Positions 38,059 to 50,600 of a stretch of DNA of 64,000 bases are shown one piece after another (within the stretch, counting starts at the first letter, position 1; each line of letters begins with the position of its first letter). The stretch lies in NCBI GenBank assembly GCA_930367205.1, contig OV884011.1, forward strand, positions 108,119,139-108,183,138. The letters are read 5' to 3'. The notes beneath the pieces were generated by a model. It saw only the letters and a program-made list of their open reading frames with translations. It did not search any database and was not told the DNA's origin. This DNA comes from Acanthosoma haemorrhoidale (taxonomy: Eukaryota > Arthropoda > Insecta > Hemiptera > Acanthosomatidae). The position numbers and the translations under genes were made by a program.

Positions 38059-38060
<2 letters not shown>

Positions 38061-40559
38061 GTTTATATAATTTTTATAATGTTCTATGACAGAATAAAAA
38101 AGCAGTAATGTTACTTAAATTTTTAAAATTGTTTTCAGACATTACTTGGATGTTTCTCTTTTGTGGATTCTTCTCTCCTTTCCATTCCTAGTCAAAGAAA
38201 AAGTTATATTTATTTAAAACTGGGTAAGTTACATTGAAGATTTTCCATGACCAATTTAACGTATACAGAAGGAACATGAAGTTCATGAAAACAACTAACA
38301 GAGACATCTCAGTTATATTAGCTCGGCTCGGCCTAACGTTATTAATCCACCGGCATGGACTAATCTTCTCTGAAATATTTTTAGGAAGATTAATGGTTCG
38401 GTTGGCCTTAGGTAGCGCACAGGCGACGGGAAATCTATAATAGTGGCCTTATCTCCTTCACTGGGGAGAGTGGGCCTTTTACAACATTTGTCGCTATTAT
38501 TTCTTTACTGCACTCTACTATGTAACACTCTTCATATTCACTGCTCTATCTTGATACAATCTCCTCCTGCTCAAAGCTTGACTCCTTCAATACCGAACGC
38601 AAAGCTTCCTACATTGTATTTATATATTCTTCGAAAATAATGGGTGTTTAATACGTCACAATTGAGATATAATAATGGAAAGAGTGTGGGAAAAAATTGT
38701 TTAACGCCTATTTATGAATTAACCCGATTTTCTCTGATTTTTGAGCTTTCTCAAATTAATATACAATTCAGAAGAAATCTTAGTTTTAAGTTAAGGTTCA
38801 GCTTGGATAAAGAGAGAAAGATATTCGTAAGACATAATCATTACATACATTCATGAGCAGGGTATATTGAATAAATCTATCATTTTCTTCTTATTAGTTT
38901 TGAAATGATGGCTAATTAAAAAAAATATATTTAGAGGAAAAACATCCATTAAAATGACAATATCCATAAGTTTTTGGTACCCTTTATAGTTAGTACAATC
39001 TTTAGGTGGAGTTGGAATCTAGGGATGGATAAGATAACTTTGTTCAGATTTTAATTACAATTCATCTTGAATTACTAAATTTTTATTACTTGTTCCGGTA
39101 AACCTTTTTATGTTATTTTATATTGCTGTAACATTCTGTTATATTTACAAACCTTTTCAAATAGCATGTAAAAAATATATCACAAGTTAAATAAGACTAT
39201 AAAAATTAAATACAAATATTTATAAATTTAATTCAAATCTGTTAGGTCATCGTTATTTAAACATGATCAGAAGTTTTTTTGGGTGCACAAAATATTTTTA
39301 ATCTACGTCGTAATTAGATTGTGGAATCCCTACTCAAAATTAATATTAATATCTTAGTTTGGCAACAAGTTTGGCAACAACACAGTTATTTTGTTAGTGT
39401 ATCTTTTGATAGATATTTTCCTGGAATTACCAATATGCTGTATAAGTCTTCAGAAGCTATTATTTTGTTGAAATATGATTCGGTTGTACAACGGACAAGT
39501 TCTTGAATTGTGGTGAGTTGTGAATCATTAAGCATAGTTGTTATTTTTAGCGAGGGTTGTTATTGGTGATACGCATTCTTAGGTTTAGGATTTTTACAAG
39601 TTTTATGTAGTAGGTGTTGAAAGTAGATTTTTTTTTAAATTTTTGTTTTATTAACTAACGATATTCTTATCAAGTGGAATCTATTTTGTTCAATAATAAT
39701 AATTATTCAATAAAGAAGGAAACAGATTCCTCACCAGGATCTTTATTTCTTTGCATTCTATGATCAAATATTTCAAAAAATATAATTTAGTTCATAAGTG
39801 AGAAGAAAAAAAATCTCATTCCCAACTGAATATGACAGCACGCTTACGTTCCAGAAAAGGCAGATATGTGATATCGCCCATGGAGCTTGCTAAAGTTTCA
39901 CATCGTCCATAAATTTGGTTATCATGTTTTTTTCTTGGCCGAGATTTGCCAGTCCTTGATGTACGGCAGTCCGAACTCAGAAGCTCAAAAAAAGTACAAC
40001 TAACGAAGGAGCGGAGGAAATATATAAGATCGGAGGCAGGGCCATATAAGAAAGAGAGGCTGGCATTAGCATAAAGTGACGCAGACCTGGATGGACGGTA
40101 ATAAGAGGGTTAGTTAGTGTCTTAGTGTCTACCTCGCTATAAACTAGTGTCGTTTTCAGGATCAGGCAAAAAACCCGGTCACAATGGCCAGTGTGACAGT
40201 CGAGTGGCGCCGTCTCAGGCCTCTGCCAGTGGGCTCACGTCTCAGCTACCACTCATCGCTTCTCTTTTAATTAGAGGTAGTAGGAAGTGGTAGCTCTGGC
40301 TGTGCTAACTGGGCTGGGGATGTAATAGTGAAACTGCAGTATTTGAGACGTATACTAATTAGATGTCATTGCTAAAAAACCACACACCCATGAATCGTAG
40401 TGTCAACCTGAATGGTTGAGGTGAAACCAAAATTCAGAAATTCACCTTTTCATTATAAGGTTCTATTGGTTGAAAAAGTTCTTTATTTGTAAAATTTCAT
40501 GTTAATAATCATGATTTAAGAACATACACAGTTCCAGTCACTCAATTCAAGCTCACACA
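38059..40559. other. AT-rich non-coding stretch
   Basis: No gene or repeat is recognised; the short frames lack motifs. Confidence 0.5.
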
Positions 40560-40579
40560 AAACCTGCAGAGGAGACCTG

Positions 40580-41050
40580 TTTTCAAGGATTCCCTACCGT
40601 GAACGATGATCCCCCTTCATCACTTTCTGAACGTTTCGCTATATGACAAAGGCCAGAAAAAGGGCTAGAGATCCACAGACACTCATGGCATGAGTGGGGA
40701 TTGTAGCCACTGCCAGTACCCCATGACATACTTGTCTATTTACAATACATCGCGAGGCCACTGCCGCTTTTCGCAATGAGAAGGATTGTGTGGATGAATG
40801 TTACTGCATAAGGAGAGGTTGAGTATAGGGCTGATAAGTTTTCTTGGAATTTAGTCTTATAATCTTATAGCATTAATCTTAAGGTTACAATATCAAGGAC
40901 TTTGGATACATTGATATCATTGTGAAATTTGTGATGTAGAAATGAGCGTTACTTTAATTGTTAGGACTCTGGATTGGGATGTTGGAAGGTTTGGCTGCAC
41001 TCCACAGTTCTAGTCCGTATGCCCAATTCGGTAACTGCTTGTATATGATG
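40580..41050 (-). mobile_element. Diverged LINE-A relative, RT C-terminus and 3' UTR
   Basis: On the minus strand it reads LPNWAYGLELWSAAKPSN, then eroded codons, then HSSTQSF and the 3' UTR with AAAAGCGGCAGTGGCCTCGCG, a CCATGAGTGTCTGTGG block and GATCTCTAGC. These correspond in order to LKPIWTYGIELWGTAKKSN, CHCTTH, the AAACGGCAGTGGCC block and GTCTGTGGCTCTCGCGCTC of LINE-A. Several stops are present. It supports the view that the long 3' UTR is ancestral. Confidence 0.65.
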
Positions 41051-41059
41051 TAGTATTGA

Positions 41060-44000
41060 AAACAATTTCAAACAACATGCTTAAATTTCTACAAAATGTA
41101 TATTTCTAATTAAAACGTAGTCCAGGCCTCTTCTGAGCTTAGAATAATACAAATAAAATCTCTATTCATAAAAAAGTTACAAAAGTTTAATTTTTCAGAT
41201 TATTAATTTAGAACTGTTTACTACTAATTATGATACATTAGTGAATAGAATGTTCCTGCCAAATAATAATGTTCTTTCCTAATTGGTTCCCAGATTTATA
41301 TTACCACATTATTATTCATACATCGTAAGCCTAAGTACAGAACATAGGTGAAACGTCCGACGTCTGGAAGAGGTATTAATTAAAAATATACACAGTAAAA
41401 AGGTCTGCTGTCTTCAATTCTACTTTGTGATCTAATGTACTTTGATCACCCATTAAAAATTTTTTTTTAAATTATAGCTAATACAATAAATATATTTTTT
41501 ATATTTTTGTTTAAATTATTTGTATACAGTTTTGCCTTAATTATTTCTAACCCAAAAAATATGACACGTTGTCATACTATTTGCGCTTCAGATTTCAGAT
41601 TGATTCGATTATAGTAGAACACACAGACAGACTAACGAAAGACAATCTCCCCACTACTATTTTAATGTAGAGCCTCTATTTTAGTGCTAGTCTTCCGCCA
41701 ATTTTAGGCGAATACCAAACAAATAAGGAAATATATAGTAAACCACAGGATCACTTAATAATCATTATTTGTGAAGAAACAGACAAATATTTTGTCTAGC
41801 ACATTTATAAACTTATATTGTCATTTAGAAAGAAGGTTAGAATACTCAAAGAAAGTGAAAAAAAATAGTTGTATCAAAGGTTTATTGGCTGTAAACGAGT
41901 AAAATTTATCATACCTTAGAGTACTTAAAATTATGTGATATATATAATTATCCCTTTGAAATGTTTTGAGTGGAATTGGTATAATGTAAAGTTTATGTAA
42001 CATTGAACGTAGCAGCAAACAGAAACGAGTAATTAAACTTATTCAACATTCTTGAGGTTTAGCTAAATTATCGGGATTGTCCTATTTTTCACAGAAAAGA
42101 AACTTCATGATGGCCCCTCTTGAAAATATGTTTCAAACAAATCTCCAACAAAAAAATAGCGTAGAGGTTCGTGATAGGGACCAAAGAATAACCAATGTGA
42201 TGAGAGACGAAGTGGATTAAGCTAACAGACCACGAAATGATGAAGAGACTAGAGGTCGCAGACTGACAAGAGATGCAAACACCAAAGGTAGCTACGGCTC
42301 CGGAGCACAGGTAACCTCCCCGGAGGGTAGTCCATTAGGGCACAATGGTCGAGATGTCGAGAAATCCTTAACTCACATTCCATTTTTTCCTCGGCTCACC
42401 ACGGCCCGCCTCGGCAAGTTTTTTCGTTTCTCTGACCCGTCTGTCCTCCCTGATGGATAGGCTAGAGGATTAGGAAGACAAATTAATAGGCTCGTGGCGG
42501 ACTATTTTTTAACGGGGGCTAAGTCTCCTCACCTGCCAACTCTAACAGGGATCTTCTTCTGTAATTGATTTATAATTATATATCGGAACCTAATGTGTCT
42601 TCATATTATCCCGTCGACTAACTCAGGAAAACTTCGCATTGGAAGGTGTAATGTAAGTAACTTTATGACATTAGAGTTGATGTATTTGCGGGGATACCGA
42701 CTTAGGTCGACTAAAGACGTCAATGTCAATTCTGTAAAACATTACACTGTAGTTAATTTCTAATAAATACAAAATTTGAGACGTTATTTACAAATTTCCT
42801 TATTTTTTTGCACAATTTTTTAACACTAAATTAGTTTTAAACAGTTTTTGCAACCAAATATATATTAACATTACATAAAAATAGGCAAATCGACGAATGA
42901 CAATTTAAATTGTCAAAGTCTATGAAATACTACTGTAGGCTACTACGTACCGTGTAGCTAGATGAAATAGATTTATCAAAATTTAAGATCATTCTAATAG
43001 AAGTAAACCAATTTAGCTGGGTAGATGAGATAATGTGTAATGTTTCAGGATGTCTAGGAGGAAGGAGAAACTTAAAATAATTAGACAGAAATATACGGTA
43101 AAACAGCCCTCAAATAGGGGTAGGGATAACTTCTGGTATAAAAACTGATTAAATAGTCTGGGTGTGATCTTACTCCCCCATTCCATCTTTGAACTTACCT
43201 CTTACTTAGTTATAGTTGAACTTTGTGAGTTATTGTTATTTTCAAAGTATTCTCTCGAGGCATCAAAGGTAAAATAAACTAACATCCATTATTATTGAAT
43301 TATTTAATGTTAGATAAATTAGACTTCCTGAAAAAGACTTAATATTTCCTTATATAACATTAATTTGATGTAAGTATGCTTCAGTCAATTTGAAAGACAC
43401 AGTGTAGTTCCTAATCTAAGTGGGAAAATAACATTCATTGATATAGCGAGAGAAATATATTTTAGAGTGCTGTGGATGTACCCATAAAATTTTAGGTCAG
43501 TTCTGGAATATTTGTCGACCACTACAGGCATCCAAAAGACTATTCATCCGTACCACTTTGAAAGAACCCCCCCTCTTTGGACTCGTATATAACCTTCTGG
43601 CACAGTAGACTGTTGGTCACCCTTACATGGGAGCACTTACTGTTTTGAGAGTTGATGGAGGTCTTTTGTCGGAGGCAGGCAATAAAGTTGAAACCTCAGT
43701 GCAATTGCGGCTAATATCAGCGCCGATCTGAAAGTCCCCCTGGTCAGTCACAACTGTTACGCAGAAGACCACGCAGATAAATCAGAGGAGATGCGCGAGA
43801 TGTGACAAGTGGCAGAAGAACAAGTGGACGCAGCCACCGTGGATCGCATTAGTTCTGCCGCATTGAGCACGCCATAGTACTGCGCGACAGTTGTGGCGGC
43901 TCCATATGGGCTCTTCCTATCTAGCAGCTGTAATTGGACTTTTATTGGCTCCATCTGTTTGTGTTGCCATTGTCGTAGACCTGTCGTCACCTCGGTATAT

Positions 44001-45289
44001 GCGGCTTACATGTTGTGGTCTGTCAATATTTCACCATGTTCTAGTACGGTATGTCGGAATGGAATGTAGCTTGCAGATCCGGATGGAGCAGTTGGTATAA
44101 TGGGCCTTTAATGGATTCTAATATTCTTGAGCAACTAGGGGCCCATTGAAGATATTTAAATTAAAAAGGGACGCCAATTGTTGAACCTGAAACAAAAGAA
44201 AAAGTATGGTTTTAACATAAAATGAGTTTTTAACGTAACCCCGGAGCAGAAAAGTCGTCCAAAATGAGAGAAATGTAAAATTTTGTATTAGGTTTTTCAT
44301 GTTTTTTTAAATGTTTAATTTTCTAATAAATTTTGATTAGTAGTTACTTATTTGCGATTATTAGACACAGCAATCAGTAGGATTACAGATAAGTGATAAT
44401 TTCTTAATTACTTTGGTTTTTATTTATTATGGTATAACCTCTACCCTTTATTACCCTTTATCCCGATTTATTACCACAATTGCAATAACAAAAAATGTAG
44501 CACTCTATTACATCCACAGAACAGTACTATCCATTTAGGGTAGGGGATCATCATAATCACTATTCTTCAAACATTTACTGTATTTCACTAGTCAGCAAAT
44601 TTAGGACCAAAATTGCTTTGGTAACTTTGAAATTTTACTTTATAACACACTTAATTTAAGTAGCTTATACCTTATGGTTATATTAGGTATTGTCTTTTAG
44701 GTAAAAAGGTTTGCTTATAAAAGAGAATTTTTTATAGGAGTGAAGAATCCGAAAAAAAAGAAATAACTCACTTAATAAACTCACTTTCACCTTCTTTAAA
44801 AAAAAAAAAATTATATCCTTTTACTAGTATGGGAAGGATCAGTAATTTCATTAACAGTTAGTGTAAGTAATAGGTATATCCGTTAGGGGAAAGTAACGTA
44901 TTTTTCACAGAAAAACTTTTGGGCTCAAAGCGATATTTTGTAGAAGTGAGTAAAGAAACAACCTTAACTTTGTGACCATCGACCTTACTCGTAAACATCA
45001 ATCAGTTCAACCGCTAATATTGTTGGAAACTTCATCACAGTAAATTCATCTTTTGGTACAAAATCTTACACGACTAATTAATTGTTAGAATTAGAATATG
45101 AAGCAGTCTGTCTCCATTTACCGCATACTTTACCTGGTGTAAAGTTGACTATGTTGAAAGGAGTATGTGTACTCAGGACTTCACTTATCAGTTCAATAAT
45201 CGAGTAAATAACAGGCTACGCTTAAAATAATGTGTGTTGCCGTGCATAGGTGTCAATAAATATAAAGGTTGCATCATTGACAAAATATT
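41060..45289. other. Non-coding stretch with GC-richer patches
   Basis: No gene is recognised. A patch at 42,190-42,540 and another at 43,560-44,110 are less AT-rich. The second has frames of 77 (minus) and 69 (plus) codons overlapping, without motifs. The rest is AT-rich. Confidence 0.45.
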
Positions 45290-45294
45290 CTACA

Positions 45295-45640
45295 TAACTT
45301 GGAATGGTGTTGAGTTGACGGATTTAATGTTATTACCAAAATATTTCTATGGCTGTGACAGAACCGTATTTCTGAGAACGTCAGTGAGGAATTTGTGGCG
45401 CCTTTTATCTATATCTGTGCTTATTCCTTTTTTATCTTCTCTTTCTTCTGGTTATTCTTCTTCTATTTTTTTCCTTTGGACTGCGTCCACGGGTGGGGTA
45501 AAAAGACCTGATGTTATCAGTGCAGTCTTTGAAGGTTTAGATTCTTTGTCACCAATCTCAACAGCCACTTTGGATATATAGGGTAAACTTCGAAATTTAT
45601 CGGAGGCGTTAGCTTGGGGAAATTCTTACGTAATTACAAC
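45295..45640 (-). pseudogene. Unidentified protein-like remnant
   Basis: The minus strand has an almost open frame from about 45,635 down to 45,355 that looks protein-like rather than random. It has DKFRSLPYISKVAVEIGDKE, then TALITSGLFTPPVDAVQR, the charged stretch KKIEEE, a TAA stop, EEREDKKGIS, and DKRRHKFLTDVLRNTV, ending at a second stop. The Lys/Glu-rich middle could be coiled coil. The plus-strand 115-codon frame over the same bases is probably its shadow. I do not recognise the family. Stops suggest a pseudogene or a dead transposon ORF. Confidence 0.4.
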
Positions 45641-47085
45641 TCCGTTGGAGCATATGTCGTCTATTGAACCTTTTATATATGCGTGTTATTTATTTATTTG
45701 GTTCTGGCCTCAACGCTGATTGGCCATTGCCCATTAAAAGTCTCAATGAAAAGGTAAAACTTTAAGTAAAATTATAAAACAAGAAAGTTCGCAGACATCT
45801 ACAAAACGTCAAGACGTTACCATTCCATCATATAGCACATATAATCCAGCAATAGCACTTTCTATAATTATAATAATACGAAATATTTATGGATTCATTG
45901 AAATGGTTAACAACGTTATATCTTGTTACTCAATAAGGTTTATTACTGAATTATAAAATAAGCCAACGCTAGCAGCTGGTGGCCCAGATAACACTTAACC
46001 AGCTGAGACGAGACCTATTTATCACTGACCCAGGGCTTGTTTTGCAAACAAAAACTCGCCTTCTGCTGACTTCATGGCCCGGATGACGATCGCCCGTGTG
46101 AGGCAATATGTCAACTAATTCCCCACGCCTGCCACTAATCCATTTCTCCTCGATATATACCTTCCTAAAATTCTACTCTCTCTCACTCAGTCCGACTCAC
46201 CTCACTCAGCAACACTCTCTCTTCCCGACTAGACATAAGACAGTAGTTAGTAAAACCATTACCTCGTTGTACTTCTGAAATATATTCTTGTAAAAAGTCA
46301 ATCTGTGTAAAAACTTCTTTAACTACTGTGTTAGATACGATGAAGATATCCTCACTTGTTTTACCACTACTACCACGAAGAAAGCCCATATGTTTTGGCC
46401 TATCTAAATGAAAACATTTTGGGTTGCAAAATATCCTCCTTGCCCCACAGTCAATCAGCTTTAGTACCCCGAAATAAAATATTAAATATGTACTCGGCGA
46501 ACAAACAATATCTGATTACATTAAACAGTTACTATGGATACTGTGAAACATACTCTTGCTGTTGTTGGTATTAAAGCCCAGCATTATTGGCGCTGGTAAG
46601 GCAGCTTATGCTGGTGGCTGGTTCCTAGGGCACGAGGGGAGATGTAACAATGCTGCTGCATCGATCCTGCTCCATTGATGCGATGTGGATCTTACACTGA
46701 GATAGCTGCTTGTACCATACAGCAGATCTCCGTGGATTCAACATGTCAAAATTCTGAACGAATCTTCAACAAAACACCAAGGAACTTAAAGGGAGTTCAC
46801 TTTAGTTTCTAGGTTCAGTGGAATTTGAAGTTTGCCTTTCAGTAATCTAACATATATTTGTTTAGATTAATCATATTCTGATAATTTTATTGCACTTAGT
46901 ACCCATTATTTTTTTTTTTGATCATTTTAAACTAGTTTTTAGTTATTAGGTGGGAAATAAATAAGTAATTAATGTTATGTAAAAGTATATCTTAGCCTGG
47001 TGGTGTTAAAATATATCTGTACTGTATACTTGATTGTGTAAATAATGTATGAGTAATGTATAAAAAATACATTTTTTTTCAAAGC
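45641..47085. other. Non-coding stretch
   Basis: No firm gene. A 68-codon minus frame at 46,183-46,389 (MGFLRGSSGKTSEDIFIVSN at its start) has balanced composition and could be an isolated exon, but nothing identifies it. Confidence 0.4.
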
Positions 47086-47089
47086 TCTC

Positions 47090-47235
47090 AGCATTGGAAA
47101 AAAACAAAAAATTGAGAAAAAATAAAATGGAATATATTGGAGTGAGGGGATCCGTTTTCCCAGAGGGACCTATTTGAAGGGTGGGTGAAGAAATTAAGGA
47201 AGTGCGGGAGACCTCGGGTGAGTTGTAGATGATCT
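47090..47235 (+). repeat. Direct repeat, unit 1
   Basis: The key phrases GGAGTGAGGGGATCC, ACCTATTTGAAGG and AATTAAGGAA, ending in CCTCGG, recur in the same order about 440-450 bp downstream with many substitutions. Both units are preceded by AGCTCTCA and an A-rich stretch. Confidence 0.75.
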
Positions 47236-47534
47236 AGGAACAATGACGAGATAAAAGTAGTTCTGAAACTTGAAATCTACCTTTTTTTATTTTATTTATT
47301 TTTCATAGCACCTTAAAAAAATTAACAGTAATTATTTAATTATAGATTCTCAGTCGAATCTGTATATAATTTTTGGTATTTCCTGTAGCGTCGCATCATT
47401 ACATATTTCTGATTTTGATTTCTTATAAAAATTATATAATGCAATAACAAGTCTAATATTATTTTGTGCGACTTACATTATACATTACTGGATTGATGTG
47501 GCTCTAATACAGGTTTTTTTAAAGTTTTTTTCCC

Positions 47535-47680
47535 TTAGCTCTCAAATTTTTAAAATTATGGTTAAGGGAAAAATAAAGGAATTTATTTGGAGTGAGCGGA
47601 TCCTTTTACTAGGAGTACCTGTTTGAAGGTGGAGTGAGGGAATTAAGGAATGTGGGAAGCCTCGGTAGAGGTGGAAATGT
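47535..47680 (+). repeat. Direct repeat, unit 2
   Basis: The second unit reads GGAGTGAGCGGATCC, ACCTGTTTGAAGG and AATTAAGGAA, then CCTCGG. By eye about three quarters of positions match unit 1. It could be a segmental duplication or two copies of an unknown dispersed repeat. Confidence 0.75.
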
Positions 47681-47689
47681 TGCAGTGCA

Positions 47690-50600
47690 GTGGTGAGAGT
47701 CCACTGAAGGCTAAGCTTAGAGTCTCTCTAGGCATGTAGTGAAAGCTCATTCAGTTGGATAGCAGTGATGGGTGCCCGTCAGAGGCTTGTTGTTGGTTGG
47801 ACATTTTATTAAAGCTGGTATTTTATTAAACGGGGGTTTTATGATTAGGGTACGAAAATTAGAGTGAGCACTCAAAAAATTAGTTCCCCACCACTTAGAG
47901 ATAAAGGGTGCTAGGCAAAGCTTAAATATTTTTAATGAATGAAAAAAATAAATAACGACCTTCGAGAGATGTGTGGAGGAATTTTTTTAAGAAAAAATAA
48001 ACGAAAACCTAGGCAATCAATCCAAATCGAACACTCGGTCTTGAACACAAGAAGCTCATTGCCAGACTCAAAGGGATACTCCCTATACATACATACGGAA
48101 TGCATCAACAGCATGACATTGGGTAAATAATATCTTGAGTTCATTAAGTTAACTGTTGAACTGAGGTATTATTTCGTATAATATAAATTCGTTAGTTGCT
48201 GACTAGTTCACATTTCAATGTCATTCCGTGTCAATGTAAAACAAATATGTGGCTTGTAGTTCATTATTTAAATCTGGTATCTCTCCAGCCGTATAGCGTA
48301 TATTCACTGGTAAATCAATGAACATTCATTGTACTAAATTAAATGATATTAACCAATGTCGAATTCTACTTCCTGAAAAATGACTTAATATTCAATTAGC
48401 TTGACATAGATACGCTACATGAAAATGGTACCCAATTAATTATCTAAATTGATTTGATGTATGAATGTTACATCAAAACGACTTCCTGAAATGGATTATT
48501 TGATTAAACGAAATAATAAAATGAATCTCCGCATGTATCTTACAACATATTTCTTATACACTTGTGAATCTTTCGGAAAAAACGGATCTGAATTGCTACG
48601 AATTTTAAGGCTAGGCATACAACTAAGAATTAGAAATCGCAGTATGAGATAAAGAAGGTTAGGGGGGAGGGTGTTGTACAAGTAGAACCTACATCTAACC
48701 AGAGGAATTACTGTATGAATTATAAACTATTGTAAACGAGGTGGAGATAAATACTCTCACGGATGTGTACTCAATAATAATGGTAAGAAAATGAAAATCG
48801 ACATTTAGTAAGCAAAAAAAGAGGAAGGTCGGAAAACGGTTAAAAGGTTTAATAACTATAACATATTGGATAACTATTGGAAAATTCTTGTTTGTTCGAG
48901 TTGATACGATGTTGTTACCAGTTAATGCAACGTATAAGAGTTAAGTGGGAAACAAAGCAGGCCAGGAAAGCTTGTGAAGCATCCAGAACAAATCTAGTAT
49001 TGTTAGAAGCGAACTGAAAAAACATGAATCAAATATAAAATTACTGCTTATTTCAACTCTGTAAAATTATCTGGTGATCATAAGGTCCCGGATTTCATTA
49101 TGGATGGGTCAGTTTTATTTTTTTTCTCCAATAATTATCACATTATTGGAGGATGTTGACAAAGGTGGAGTACTTTTGGCTGAGAAGGCTATTGTAAAAT
49201 TTTAGCTGGGAGCAGCAAAAAATAACACGCACCTGTCTACACTCCGTTATATTATAAAAACCTTCCCCTATCCCCCTTCATGTATAAAACAGAGCACACA
49301 TATGAATGGATAAAGGAGTGGAGATCCCCAGGAAAAAGTTCGGCCACCGTGGACGGGGGATGGAAAAGAGAGCGCATGACCTCCCCTAAATCCAATTCCA
49401 ACTCCCCCAATACTATTTTCTCAGCTCGGGGGTTGGCGCAGATCTCAGATACAGATACAGCCCCCGCCAGCCACCCCCGCTGGAAAAAAAATGTAGTTAA
49501 AAAGGGTTGCGGGAAGGGTGCCATTTTTTAAAAACCTTGACGCTATCAGTGGCCCACGAAAACAGAAAACATTATAAATTACGGTCCTTACAGGGCCGAC
49601 GGCCGCCACCCTCACGATAAAATTAATAAGATTACACTTGTTTTAATTTATGGGCTGGACGAGACCCACGTTTTCCAAGTTTTTTTTTTTTTTTTTTTTT
49701 TTTTCGTTGCCAGGGAAAGAGAGTTGGATAAGGCATTGCAATTACGTGGATTTTTTTTATATTTTTTATCTGTAGCTAGAGAGCCCGTTGTTTGGAATAC
49801 TGGGCCATAACTCTCTCAGTGGCCATCCGATCCTATACCGTTGATACTGTGCCAGTGACTATGCACTCTGCTCAACTCTGTCATAACATACATATAACAC
49901 CTTTAAAAAAAATCTTTAGTTTATTTTAATACAGATTTTTTTATAAAAGAAACGATACAACGCAAGTTAGACTCTAAGTAATTGGCCACTTTTAGACATC
50001 GAAAAGTATTTTAGTAAAAATAATTATCTAACTGTCGATGCAGCGATTCTTGAGACTATTTTTAACAATTTAAATGATCTTTTCAAGACGGTAGAGTAAA
50101 ACCCATTTCAACCGATTAAAGTGTCTACTGCTCTTAAATTACAAACAAAAGTGGTTTAAATACTAGATTTTGTTAGTTCTGCCCTGTAAACATCTGTTTA
50201 ATAGATTTCCTGTCTTGATTTTGACACTCTTCTTCTGTCATTATTCTGGACCAGCTTGACTACTCAATTCGTCTGATCAATTCAAACTCTAGTGTTGGCA
50301 TGTCAAACTCTAAGTTATAAGTTGGCAGTGGATCACACAAACGGAATTCCACTTGTTATCTATCTCTTGATAACTTCCGGCCCTGTCCATCGGTATCGGA
50401 TTTCGGCGTTGGACTACTGGACTCCAGTACCGCTGGAAGGCACTGGAATAAACCTAGCAGAGGACTGTCAGTAGCCCGAGGCCTGGATCTGAGATCTGTT
50501 CCAGATAAAGGATTCACCTTGTGATCAGCGACCATCTGGACCAGGCCTAATAGCAGTCTCTCAGTCACTTATCATTATCCCGACCAATAGCCTTTACGGT

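Noticed and set aside
49280..49531. Overlapping 83- and 90-codon frames on both strands
   Set aside because: Mirror frames in a GC-richer patch with no motif, best explained by few stop codons in that composition.
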